Source: an uncultured Oscillospiraceae bacterium (GTDB taxonomy: Bacteria; Bacillota; Clostridia; Oscillospirales; Ruminococcaceae). Taken from it: DNA of 5,810 nucleotides. The notes beneath the pieces were generated by a model. That model did not search any database. It saw only the letters and a list, made by a program, of their open reading frames with translations, and was not told the DNA's origin. The position numbers and the translations under genes are program-made. Numbering within the stretch: position 1 is the stretch's first letter; each line of letters starts with the position of its first letter. The stretch is taken from the NCBI GenBank assembly GCA_910578965.1, contig CAJTSP010000154.1:1-5810 (forward strand), in the 5' to 3' direction. Of this stretch, positions 1-5,380 are shown one piece after another.

Positions 1-78
1 GCTCCTGCCAAGCCGGCCGCCCCACAGATGGAAAAGCCGCAGGCCGCCCCCGTGCTTAGCCCCGAGCAGGAAAAGTAA
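1..78 (+). CDS. C-terminal tail of an unidentified upstream gene (partial)
   Basis: Frame 1 is open from the window edge to a TAA at 76-78 and gives 25 residues ending in LSPEQEK. The tail is rich in alanine and proline with scattered Lys, Gln and Glu, which looks like a disordered C-terminal extension. Most third positions are G or C, as in the genes downstream, which supports real coding despite the short length. A terminator about 100 nt downstream on the same strand fits a gene ending here and separates it from the Bce module. The 25 residues carry no recognisable domain, so no function is assigned. Confidence 0.55.
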   Translation, partial: APAKPAAPQMEKPQAAPVLSPEQEK

Positions 79-177
79 CCGGCTAGCCTGCATAAAGCAG
101 GGCAAGCAAGCAGCAGCCGGGCACAAAACCGATGCCCCCAATGGATAGGCGGGTGCCGGGTTTAAGGGCCCAAGGCG

Positions 178-222
178 AAAAACAGCAGGCTCCGAAAGGT
201 TTTTTGGGGCCTGCTCGTTTTT
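178..222 (+). terminator. Intrinsic terminator, probably bidirectional
   Basis: AGCAGGCTCC (184-193) pairs with GGGGCCTGCT (206-215), a 10-bp stem with one G-T wobble. It is followed by CG and five T (218-222). The upstream flank AAAAAC (178-183) mirrors GTTTTT (217-222), with C216 bulged, so the minus strand also shows a stem followed by a T run. It most likely ends the gene whose tail is at 1-78 and insulates the regulator gene from read-through. Confidence 0.75.
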
Positions 223-334
223 ATCCATAGGGGCATTTGCGGTGTTTTGGGGGCTTGTGCTTTTGGGGGGACAGGCTTCAAGCGAAAAGCGGCCGGGTAA
301 ACTGTTTTTAGATTCCCTTGAAGAGACGCTTGCC

Positions 335-361
335 TTGTAGCTGCCGTGTTTTGCCTAAAAT
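335..361 (+). promoter_or_regulatory. Weak sigma-A-type promoter candidate for the regulator
   Basis: TTGTAG (335-340) and TAAAAT (356-361) resemble -35 and -10 boxes, but the 15-bp spacer is shorter than the usual 16-18. TTGCCT at 330-335 with a 20-bp spacer is a poorer alternative. Transcription would start near 368 and give a leader of about 60 nt. It is the best candidate between the terminator and the start codon, but neither box nor spacing is ideal. Confidence 0.35.
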
Positions 362-385
362 AGAGGAAAAGGCCGGCCTTGGACT

Positions 386-403
386 GGCTTGGGAGGCCAA
401 GCC
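386..403 (+). other. Leader hairpin just upstream of the regulator ribosome binding site
   Basis: GGCTTGG (386-392) pairs perfectly with CCAAGCC (397-403) around a 4-nt GAGG loop. It ends about 10 nt before the Shine-Dalgarno sequence at 413-420, so it leaves that site exposed. It could stabilise the mRNA 5' end or influence translation; no function is shown. Confidence 0.4.
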
Positions 404-412
404 CAAAGAAAA

Positions 413-420
413 AGGGAGGA
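413..420 (+). promoter_or_regulatory. Ribosome binding site that fixes the regulator start
   Basis: AGGGAGGA lies 6 nt before ATG 427. This favours ATG 427 over the in-frame TTG at 379, which would add 16 residues unlike the family's N-terminus. Confidence 0.75.
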
Positions 421-426
421 CGGGCG

Positions 427-1098
427 ATGTACAAGATTTTTTTGGTGGAGGACGACCTCACCATTTCGCGGGAAATTGCGGCATACCTGCGAGCGCAGGG
501 CTTTGAGGTGCAGGCTGCGGAGGATTTTAGGGATGTGACCGCCGCCTTTGCTGCTGCCGCGCCCCATCTTGTTTTGATGGACATTACCCTGCCTTTTTAC
601 AGCGGCTATTATTGGTGCGCCCAGATTCGGGCCGTTTCACAGGTGCCGATCTTGTTTTTGTCCAGCGCGGCGGATAATATGAACATTGTTATGGCGGTAA
701 ACATGGGAGGCGATGATTTTTTGGCCAAGCCCTTTGATTTGGGGGTGCTGGCGGCCAAGATACAGGCTTTGCTGCGCCGCGCTTACGATTTTGGCGGTCC
801 GGCCGACCTTTTGCAGCGCGGGGAAGCGGTGCTGGACCTTGGCTCGGGCAACCTGAGCTGGAGGGGCAAAAGCCTGGAACTGACCAAAAACGAGCTGCGC
901 ATCTTAAAGGTGCTGTTTGAGGCCAAGGGCAAGGTAGTGAGCCGGGATACCCTGATGGCCGGCCTTTGGGCGACCGACTGCTACATCGATGACAATACCC
1001 TTACTGTCAATGTTGCCCGGCTGCGTAAAAAATTAGAGGGCATTGGGCTGGATGGGATGATCCGTACCAAAAAGGGGATGGGTTACCAGGTGGAGTGA
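427..1098 (+). CDS. bceR: BceR-like OmpR-family response regulator
   Basis: This 223-residue protein is a cytoplasmic transcription factor that should be phosphorylated by the neighbouring kinase and activate the transporter promoter. The receiver domain spans about residues 1-118. Acidic residues are E8, D9 and D10, the phospho-acceptor is D52 (in LMDITLP), the switch Ser is S79 or S80, and the conserved Lys is K101 in AKPF. The segments SGYYWCAQIR and SSAADNMNIVMAVNMGGDD closely match BceR-type regulators and are more diagnostic than a generic OmpR fold. The C-terminal winged-helix domain (about 130-223) has LTKNELRIL, the recognition-helix region IDDNTLTVNVARLRKKL and the terminal KGMGYQV hairpin. 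Length is normal. A cognate-type operator is visible at 2344-2361. A 159-bp gap separates it from the kinase, which is unusually long because bceR and bceS genes are normally adjacent or overlapping. The symbol is a family-level assignment; a YxdJ- or PsdR-like role is equally possible. Confidence 0.95.
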   Translation: MYKIFLVEDDLTISREIAAYLRAQGFEVQAAEDFRDVTAAFAAAAPHLVLMDITLPFYSGYYWCAQIRAVSQVPILFLSSAADNMNIVMAVNMGGDDFLAKPFDLGVLAAKIQALLRRAYDFGGPADLLQRGEAVLDLGSGNLSWRGKSLELTKNELRILKVLFEAKGKVVSRDTLMAGLWATDCYIDDNTLTVNVARLRKKLEGIGLDGMIRTKKGMGYQVE

Positions 1099-1257
1099 CC
1101 GGGTTCCCGGCTGCCATTTTGTAAAAGCAGGGAGCCAAGGGGCCTATAAGCCGGCTTTTTTTAGGCCGGCGGCCCCGGAACGGCCGGAAATGCCGGCCGG
1201 AGTTTTTCTGGCAGTGCCGCTTTTGCCGGCTCGCCGCCAAAAAGGGGAGGATGGCCG
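1099..1257 (+). other. Inverted-repeat-rich gap between regulator and kinase
   Basis: Three successive RNA hairpins can be drawn. The first pairs 1102-1108 and 1112-1114 with 1127-1136, with one wobble and a 3-nt bulge. The second pairs GGGGCC (1139-1144) with GGCCCC (1171-1176), plus an inner GCCGGC (1150-1155) with GCCGGC (1165-1170) around a T-rich loop. The third, at 1181-1207, is terminator-like. No start codon with a ribosome binding site opens a believable gene here. The kinase ribosome binding site (GGGGAGG, 1244-1250) lies at the 3' end of the gap. Confidence 0.5.
1181..1207 (+). terminator. Possible terminator or attenuator between regulator and kinase
   Basis: CGGCCGG (1181-1187) and CCGGCCG (1193-1199) form a perfect 7-bp all-GC stem with a 5-nt loop (AAATG), followed by GAG and five T (1203-1207). 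The three bases between stem and T run make it less than ideal. If active, it would lower kinase expression relative to the regulator. It could also be only one of several GC-rich inverted repeats in this gap. Confidence 0.35.
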
Positions 1258-2235
1258 ATGCTTTTTTACTGGAAGGACCGGGCGCTGCGCTGGTGGCTTT
1301 TGGCGGGCTGCGGCGCAATTTTTGCGCTTGTTTTTGCCCTGTACGGCCTGCCGGTGCAGGCGGTGGGGTATGCGGCGCTGCTTTGCGCGGCGCTGCTGGC
1401 GGGGTATGGGGTGCTGGGCAGCCTTCATTACCGCGCCAAGCACCAAAAATTGCAGCAGGCGCAGCACAGCATTGGCGTTACGCTGGACGGGCTGCCCCCG
1501 GCCGACAGCCAGCTTGAGCAGGATTACCAGCGGCTGCTTGGGGTATTGAGCGCCGAAAAAGCCAGCGCGGTGCTGGCGGCGGACGAGGCGCAAAGCGAGC
1601 TGGTGGATTACTTTACCCTTTGGGCGCACCAGATCAAAACCCCCATCGCGGCCATGAGCCTGCTTTTGCAGGGGGACCGGCCGCCCGATGCGGCCGAAAT
1701 TTCCGAACAGTTGTTTCAAATAGAGGAATATGTGGGCATGGTGCTCTCTTACCTGCGCCTGGGCAGCGAGGGCAACGATTTTGTGCTGCGCTCCTATGAC
1801 CTCGACGGGATTTTGCGGCAGGCTGTGCGCAAATATGCAAGGCTGTTTATCCGCAAAAAACTGGCCCTTGTGTACGAGCCGGTGGGCCGCACGGTGCTTA
1901 CCGATGAAAAATGGCTGCTGTTTGTGGTAGAGCAGCTACTGTCCAACGCAATTAAATACACTCCAAAAGGTAGCGTAAGCCTGCTGGTGGAGGGGGACGA
2001 GCTGCTGATACGGGACACCGGTATCGGCATTACCCCCGAGGACCTGCCCCGGGTGGGCGAAAAGGGCTTTACCGGCTACAATGGCCGTACCGACAAAAAG
2101 GCCACCGGCATTGGGCTGTATCTCTGCCGCCAGGTGCTGCAAAAGCTGGGGCACGGCTTTCGGATCGAGTCGGCCCCCGGCAGGGGCACCACCGCGGCCA
2201 TTGGGCTTTTCCGCAGCCTGGACACCCGCGAATAA
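1258..2235 (+). CDS. bceS: BceS-like intramembrane-sensing histidine kinase
   Basis: This 325-residue sensor kinase should autophosphorylate and pass the phosphate to the regulator upstream. Two hydrophobic helices (about 10-30 and 33-54) are separated by only a few residues around LPVQ, so there is no room for an extracellular sensor domain. This is the signature of kinases that read the state of a partner ABC transporter. The dimerisation/phosphoacceptor segment has H124 in WAHQIKTPI. The catalytic domain shows the N box EQLLSNAIKYT (N230), G1 box DTGIGI (253-258), F-box region around GFTGYNG (270-276) and G2 box GIGLYL (284-289). All key residues are present, so it should be active. ATG 1258 is chosen because GGGGAGG (1244-1250) lies 7 nt upstream. 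ATG 1251 is in another frame. The length is close to that of BceS proteins. A strong terminator about 100 nt downstream ends this unit. Confidence 0.95.
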   Translation: MLFYWKDRALRWWLLAGCGAIFALVFALYGLPVQAVGYAALLCAALLAGYGVLGSLHYRAKHQKLQQAQHSIGVTLDGLPPADSQLEQDYQRLLGVLSAEKASAVLAADEAQSELVDYFTLWAHQIKTPIAAMSLLLQGDRPPDAAEISEQLFQIEEYVGMVLSYLRLGSEGNDFVLRSYDLDGILRQAVRKYARLFIRKKLALVYEPVGRTVLTDEKWLLFVVEQLLSNAIKYTPKGSVSLLVEGDELLIRDTGIGITPEDLPRVGEKGFTGYNGRTDKKATGIGLYLCRQVLQKLGHGFRIESAPGRGTTAAIGLFRSLDTRE

Positions 2236-2244
2236 ACAAAGCAA

Positions 2245-2274
2245 GGGTCGGGCTGACGCAAAACAGCCCGGCCC
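2245..2274 (+). other. Strong hairpin just downstream of the kinase gene, no T run
   Basis: GGGTCGGGCTG (2245-2255) pairs with CAGCCCGGCCC (2264-2274), an 11-bp stem with one wobble and an 8-nt loop. It starts 10 nt after the kinase stop codon. With no T run after it, it is unlikely to terminate transcription alone. It may protect the mRNA 3' end upstream of the terminator at 2332-2376. Confidence 0.4.
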
Positions 2275-2331
2275 GGCCTTCGGCAGCCAAAAAGGCGGCG
2301 CAAAACAGCGCAAACCGGATGCGCGGCGGCT

Positions 2332-2376
2332 CCCGGCAGGGCTCCTTACAAAACTGTAAGGCCGCCGGGCTTTTTT
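2332..2376 (+). terminator. Intrinsic terminator of the regulator-kinase unit, overlapping the operator
   Basis: The outer stem is CCCGGC (2332-2337) with GCCGGG (2364-2369), continued by GG (2339-2340) with CC (2362-2363) and by CCTTACA (2344-2350) with TGTAAGG (2355-2361). The loop is AAAC. That is 15 base pairs interrupted only by a 1-nt and a 3-nt bulge on the left arm. It is followed directly by C and six T (2371-2376). It lies about 97 nt after the kinase stop, the expected place to end that transcript. Its apical stem is the operator palindrome. Confidence 0.7.
2344..2361. promoter_or_regulatory. BceR-type operator (perfect inverted repeat)
   Basis: CCTTACA-AAAC-TGTAAGG is a perfect inverted repeat with 7-bp arms and a 4-bp centre. 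Its core TTACA-N4-TGTAA (2346-2359) matches the TNACA-N4-TGTAA motif I recall for BceR-like regulators of Firmicutes. It is centred about 74 bp upstream of the predicted transcription start of the ABC transporter genes, a typical upstream activator position. It is the only such full motif I found in the window's intergenic regions. The cognate regulator is most likely the one encoded at 427-1098. Confidence 0.8.
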
Positions 2377-2380
2377 GTAA
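2367..2380. promoter_or_regulatory. Possible second, degenerate regulator site
   Basis: A second TGTAA (2376-2380) lies exactly 21 bp after the TGTAA of the main operator, two helical turns away on the same DNA face. The matching left half (GGGCT, 2367-2371) does not fit TTACA. This is therefore a half-site or weak secondary site. From the family, Bce promoters are reported to carry a strong and a weaker BceR site; that this is such a site is inference. Confidence 0.4.
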
Positions 2381-2411
2381 GCCCGCGCCATGGCGGGCGG
2401 GGGCCCCGGCC

Positions 2412-2420
2412 TGCTATGAT
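2412..2420 (+). promoter_or_regulatory. Extended -10 promoter of the ABC transporter genes
   Basis: TGC followed by TATGAT (2415-2420) is an extended -10 element with a five-of-six -10 match. At a 17-bp spacing the -35 position reads GGCGGG, nothing like TTGACA. A good extended -10 with no -35 downstream of an operator suggests activator-dependent transcription. The start would be near 2427, giving a leader of about 127 nt before the ATPase gene. Confidence 0.65.
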
Positions 2421-2426
2421 AGGTTT

Positions 2427-2553
2427 GTAGCCGGGGCGCGCTGTGTTGCAGTGCGGGGCCCGGCGTAAAAAAACACGCGGCGCTGCGGCCGCGGGCAAGC
2501 GGTTATCCGGCGCATAAAATGCGCGGTGCGCAGCGGCGGGAGGGGGCCTTTTT
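2427..2553 (+). other. Long structured leader of the ABC transporter transcript
   Basis: About 127 nt separate the predicted transcription start from the GTG start. The stretch is GC-rich with many short inverted repeats. The clearest is GCGCAT (2510-2515) paired with ATGCGC (2519-2524) around AAA, a perfect 6-bp hairpin about 13 nt before the ribosome binding site. I see no leader-peptide gene and no recognisable riboswitch. TAAAAT inside this hairpin resembles a -10 box, but its start site would fall too close to the ribosome binding site. Confidence 0.4.
2538..2546 (+). promoter_or_regulatory. Ribosome binding site that fixes the GTG start of the ATPase
   Basis: GGGAGGGGG lies 7 nt before GTG 2554. 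No in-frame ATG fits the expected N-terminus, so this site decides the start. Confidence 0.75.
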
Positions 2554-3318
2554 GTGATTCTACAAGCACGCAACATCAAAAAAATTTACGCCGGGCGCTT
2601 TGGCACCAACAAGGTGCAGGCGCTGGCCAACGTCTCCTTTTCGGTGGAAACGGGGGAGTACCTTGCCATCATGGGGGAGTCTGGCAGCGGCAAAACCACC
2701 CTGCTCAATATCTTAGCCGCGCTGGACAAACCCACCAGCGGGCAGGTGCTGCTGGGCGGCCAGGATATTTTTTCCATCCGCGAAAGCTCGCTTTCCGCCT
2801 TCCGGCGGGACAACCTGGGTTTTGTTTTTCAGGACTTTAACCTGTTGGACAACCTAAGCTTACAGGATAACATCTTTCTGCCGCTGGTGCTGGCAAACCA
2901 GCCCTATGCCGAGATGCGCCGCCGGCTGGTGCCCATCGCCATGCGGCTGGGCATCCAGGACCTTTTGGACAAATACCCCTACGAGGTGTCCGGCGGGCAA
3001 AAGCAGCGGGCGGCGGTGGCCCGCGCCCTCATCACAAGCCCGCAATTGGTGCTGGCCGACGAGCCCACCGGCGCGCTGGATTCCAAATCCACCGACGAGC
3101 TGCTGGCCCTGTTTGAGGAGATCAACCGGGAGGGCCAGACGGTGCTTATGGTCACCCACAGCGTCAAGGCGGCCAGCCACGCCGGCCGGGTGCTCTTTTT
3201 GCGGGACGGCGAGGTCTACCACCAGATCTACCGCGGCGGCATGAGCGGCAACGCCTTTTACAGCGCCATCTCAGATGCGCTGACCACCATGATGACGGGC
3301 GGTGGGCGCAATGGGTAA
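2554..3318 (+). CDS. bceA: BceA-like ABC transporter ATPase
   Basis: This 254-residue cytoplasmic nucleotide-binding subunit should power the permease encoded immediately downstream. Motifs in order are Walker A GESGSGKT (41-48), Q-loop Q93 in FVFQDFN, ABC signature VSGGQ (145-149), Walker B LVLADE with D169 and catalytic E170, D-loop ALD (174-176) and H-loop H202 in MVTHS. All are intact, so it should hydrolyse ATP. The start is GTG, chosen for the ribosome binding site at 2538-2546 and because MILQARNIKK aligns with the start of BceA/MacB/LolD-type ATPases. Length is normal. Its last 8 nt overlap the permease start (ATGGGTAA), which suggests translational coupling and equal production. Induction by the regulator through 2344-2361 is inferred from the promoter layout. 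Confidence 0.95.
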   Translation: MILQARNIKKIYAGRFGTNKVQALANVSFSVETGEYLAIMGESGSGKTTLLNILAALDKPTSGQVLLGGQDIFSIRESSLSAFRRDNLGFVFQDFNLLDNLSLQDNIFLPLVLANQPYAEMRRRLVPIAMRLGIQDLLDKYPYEVSGGQKQRAAVARALITSPQLVLADEPTGALDSKSTDELLALFEEINREGQTVLMVTHSVKAASHAGRVLFLRDGEVYHQIYRGGMSGNAFYSAISDALTTMMTGGGRNG

Positions 3319-5335
3319 ATGCTTGTATCTGCGGCTGGCAGCCTCCAACCTCAAAAAGAACGGGCGGCTCTACCTGCCTTATCTCATCGCCAGCAGCGCC
3401 ACCGTGATGTTCTGCTTTATCCTGGGCTCGCTTACCCTCAACAGCCGGGTCTACGAGCTGCCGGGCGGGGCGATCCTGGCCCTGATGCTCGCCCTTGGCA
3501 CCATCATCGCCTGCATTTTTGGCGCGGTGCTGCTGTTTTACATCAACGGCTTTTTGGTGCGCCAGCGCAAAAAAGAGTTTGGGCTGCTGATTATTTTAGG
3601 CATGGAAAAGCGGCATCTTGGCCGCATCCAGTTTTACGAGACCCTGTTTTCGGCCGCCATCAGCATCACGGCGGGGCTTTTGGGCGGGGCGCTTTTAAGC
3701 CAACTGATGTTTTTGATCCTGCTGCGCCTTGTGGGGGCCGGGCCGCAGTTTTCGTTTGAGCTTAACAGCGGCGTGGCCCTCTCGATCGCAGCGGTGTTTG
3801 GGGCGGTGTTTTTGGCCGTGCTGCTCAACAACCTGCGGCAGGTGCATTTTGCCAACCCCGTGGAGCTTTTGCGCGGCGGCCAGGTGGCCGAGCGGGAGCC
3901 CAAAACTCGCTGGCCGCTGGTGCTTGTTGGGCTGGCCGCCCTGAGCGGCGGCTACGCCATCTCGCTGCTGGTGCAAAGCCCCATCAACGCCATGCTGCTG
4001 TTTTTTGTGGCGGTGCTGCTGGTGATTTTGGGCACCTTCTGCCTGTTTATGGCCGGCAGCACGGCGGTGCTTAAATTTATGCGAAGCCGCAAAGGGTATT
4101 ACTATAAGCCCAACCATTTCATCTCGGTGTCCGGCCTTTTGTACCGGATGCGGCAGAACGCGAACGGGCTTTCCAACATCTGCATCCTTTCCACCATGGT
4201 ACTGGTTACCGTGTCCACCACCGTGGCGCTGTATATCGGCATGAACGATGTCAACCGTTCGCTCTATCCCCGGATGTTTTCGGTTGCCTACAGCGACGCG
4301 AAAGCCGCCGAGGTTATTCAAAAGGTGGACCGGGTGCTGGACCGCTACGGCCTTGCGCCGCAGAATGTGCAGCGGTATCACCAGCTCAAGATAAGCGCCC
4401 TGCGCGAGGGGGACAGCTTTTCTACCGGCGTGAAAACCGAGGTCAACCTTGATAATGTCGGGATTCTGGCGTTTTTCCTTGCCGATGAGCTGGAAAGTAT
4501 TACCGGGCAGGAGATACCCCTTACCCTTGGGCCGGATCAGGTGCTGATCCAGGGCGAGCTGAACGGTCCCATCGGCGATACTTTTACCCTGGGCGGCAGG
4601 ACCTGGCAGGTGGTGCACCCGGAGGGCATCCTGCCGGGCGGCTTGACCCTCAACGACATGGTGGCGGGCGAGGCGGACATCTCGGTGGTGCAGCGTATCG
4701 CGGTGGTGCTGCCGGACCTTGAAACGATGCAGGCCATCAACGACGCACAGAAGGCCGCCTATGGCGAGCACGCGTCGGACATTGTAAACCGGTATCTGTT
4801 TGATGTGGCGCTGGAGGCCCCCGTCCGCCGGCTGGAGCTGTACAACAGCCTGCAGGCAGAGCTTGTAGATACCAATCTGCTCGGCCGGATGAACGTGGGC
4901 TGCCGGGACGACTATGTGGAGGGCAGCCTTGCCTTGTTTGGTGGGTTCTTCTTTTTGGGCATCTTTTTGGGCAGCCTGTTTTTGATGGCCACCGTGCTGA
5001 TCATCTACTACAAGCAGGTGTCAGAAGGATACGAGGACCGCCGCCGCTTTGCCATTATGCAGCAGGTGGGCATGAGCCGGCAGGAGGTGTGGGACGCGGT
5101 GCGCGCCCAGGTGCTTACCATGTTCTTTTTGCCGCTGGGCACCGCCTTTGTGCACCTGGCCTTTGCTTTCCCAACCGTCAGCCGGATGCTGCGGATCTTC
5201 AGCCTGTACAATGTGGGGCTCTTCCTTGCCTGCACCCTGGTCTGCGCGGGGGTATTTGCGGTGATCTACGCTCTGGTGTATCTTGTCACGGCCCGTACCT
5301 ACTACCGCATTGTGGGCGAGGCAAACCGGGGCTGA
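3311..5335 (+). CDS. bceB: BceB-like FtsX-domain permease with large extracellular domain
   Basis: This 674-residue inner-membrane protein forms the transport and sensing complex with the ATPase and, by family, docks the kinase. I see ten likely membrane helices, near residues 19-42, 54-80, 111-138, 153-174, 201-222, 226-248, 286-310, 540-567, 598-622 and 634-660. Helices 7 and 8 flank a hydrophilic domain of about 225 residues (311-537), the hallmark of BceB-type permeases and the place where the peptide antibiotic is thought to be recognised. FtsX-type coupling segments occur in both halves, RQRKKEFGLLIILGM (84-98) and EDRRRFAIMQQVGMSRQEV (575-593). ATG 3311 is preferred; an in-frame GTG at 3302 would add three residues. 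No strong ribosome binding site precedes it, consistent with coupling to the ATPase stop. Length is close to the family's roughly 650. The bound drug cannot be read from sequence; bacitracin, lantibiotics and defensin-like peptides are all family ligands. Confidence 0.93.
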   Translation: MGKCLYLRLAASNLKKNGRLYLPYLIASSATVMFCFILGSLTLNSRVYELPGGAILALMLALGTIIACIFGAVLLFYINGFLVRQRKKEFGLLIILGMEKRHLGRIQFYETLFSAAISITAGLLGGALLSQLMFLILLRLVGAGPQFSFELNSGVALSIAAVFGAVFLAVLLNNLRQVHFANPVELLRGGQVAEREPKTRWPLVLVGLAALSGGYAISLLVQSPINAMLLFFVAVLLVILGTFCLFMAGSTAVLKFMRSRKGYYYKPNHFISVSGLLYRMRQNANGLSNICILSTMVLVTVSTTVALYIGMNDVNRSLYPRMFSVAYSDAKAAEVIQKVDRVLDRYGLAPQNVQRYHQLKISALREGDSFSTGVKTEVNLDNVGILAFFLADELESITGQEIPLTLGPDQVLIQGELNGPIGDTFTLGGRTWQVVHPEGILPGGLTLNDMVAGEADISVVQRIAVVLPDLETMQAINDAQKAAYGEHASDIVNRYLFDVALEAPVRRLELYNSLQAELVDTNLLGRMNVGCRDDYVEGSLALFGGFFFLGIFLGSLFLMATVLIIYYKQVSEGYEDRRRFAIMQQVGMSRQEVWDAVRAQVLTMFFLPLGTAFVHLAFAFPTVSRMLRIFSLYNVGLFLACTLVCAGVFAVIYALVYLVTARTYYRIVGEANRG

Positions 5336-5365
5336 GGCCGGCAGCTTCCCCCAAAAATGAGATGC

Positions 5366-5373
5366 AGGGAGGG
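5366..5373 (+). promoter_or_regulatory. Ribosome binding site that fixes the YxeA-like start
   Basis: AGGGAGGG lies 7 nt before ATG 5381 and 4 nt before ATG 5378. It lies inside the reading frame begun at ATG 5357, so 5381 is the likeliest start. Confidence 0.7.
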
Positions 5374-5380
5374 CAGGATG

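Larger units (their letters stand above)
79..426. other. 348-bp intergenic region before the response regulator
   Basis: I see no convincing gene here. It holds the terminator at 178-222, several long G runs (206-209, 230-233, 249-253, 265-270), a weak promoter candidate at 335-361, a 12-bp palindrome AAGGCCGGCCTT (369-380) and a hairpin at 386-403. Small open frames on both strands lack a plausible ribosome binding site or recognisable protein. No TTACA-N4-TGTAA operator is visible, which fits the family pattern in which the two-component genes are not strongly autoregulated. Confidence 0.6.

Noticed and set aside
206..270. Four G runs (206-209, 230-233, 249-253, 265-270) as a G-quadruplex
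   Set aside because: The intervening loops are about 20, 15 and 11 nt, too long for a convincing quadruplex, and the first run belongs to the terminator stem.
379..426. N-terminal extension of the regulator from TTG 379
   Set aside because: The added 16 residues do not resemble receiver-domain N-termini, cover the hairpin and ribosome binding site, and ATG 427 is ideally spaced from that site.
162..584. 140-codon minus-strand frame over the upstream intergenic region and the regulator start
   Set aside because: It runs through the terminator and antisense to the conserved receiver domain, has no visible domain, and its N-terminal part (from 584) is antisense to the regulator.
1117..1126. 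TGTAA half-site at 1120-1124 as a regulator operator in the regulator-kinase gap
   Set aside because: There is no matching TTACA half at the right spacing and no -10 element downstream; the bases are explained by the loop of the first gap hairpin.
1144..1719. 191-codon open frame on the minus strand
   Set aside because: It is antisense to the kinase and the hairpin-rich gap, and its composition is Arg/Gln/Pro-rich with no recognisable fold.
2515..2520. TAAAAT as a second -10 box for the ATPase gene
   Set aside because: A start near 2527 would leave almost no leader before the ribosome binding site at 2538. The hexamer is better explained as part of the 2510-2524 hairpin, and no -35 is evident.
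3695..4771. 358-codon open frame on the minus strand
   Set aside because: It lies antisense inside the permease gene, whose protein has coherent membrane helices and FtsX motifs. The antisense product is rich in His, Gln and Gly with no domain, as expected of a shadow frame in GC-rich DNA.
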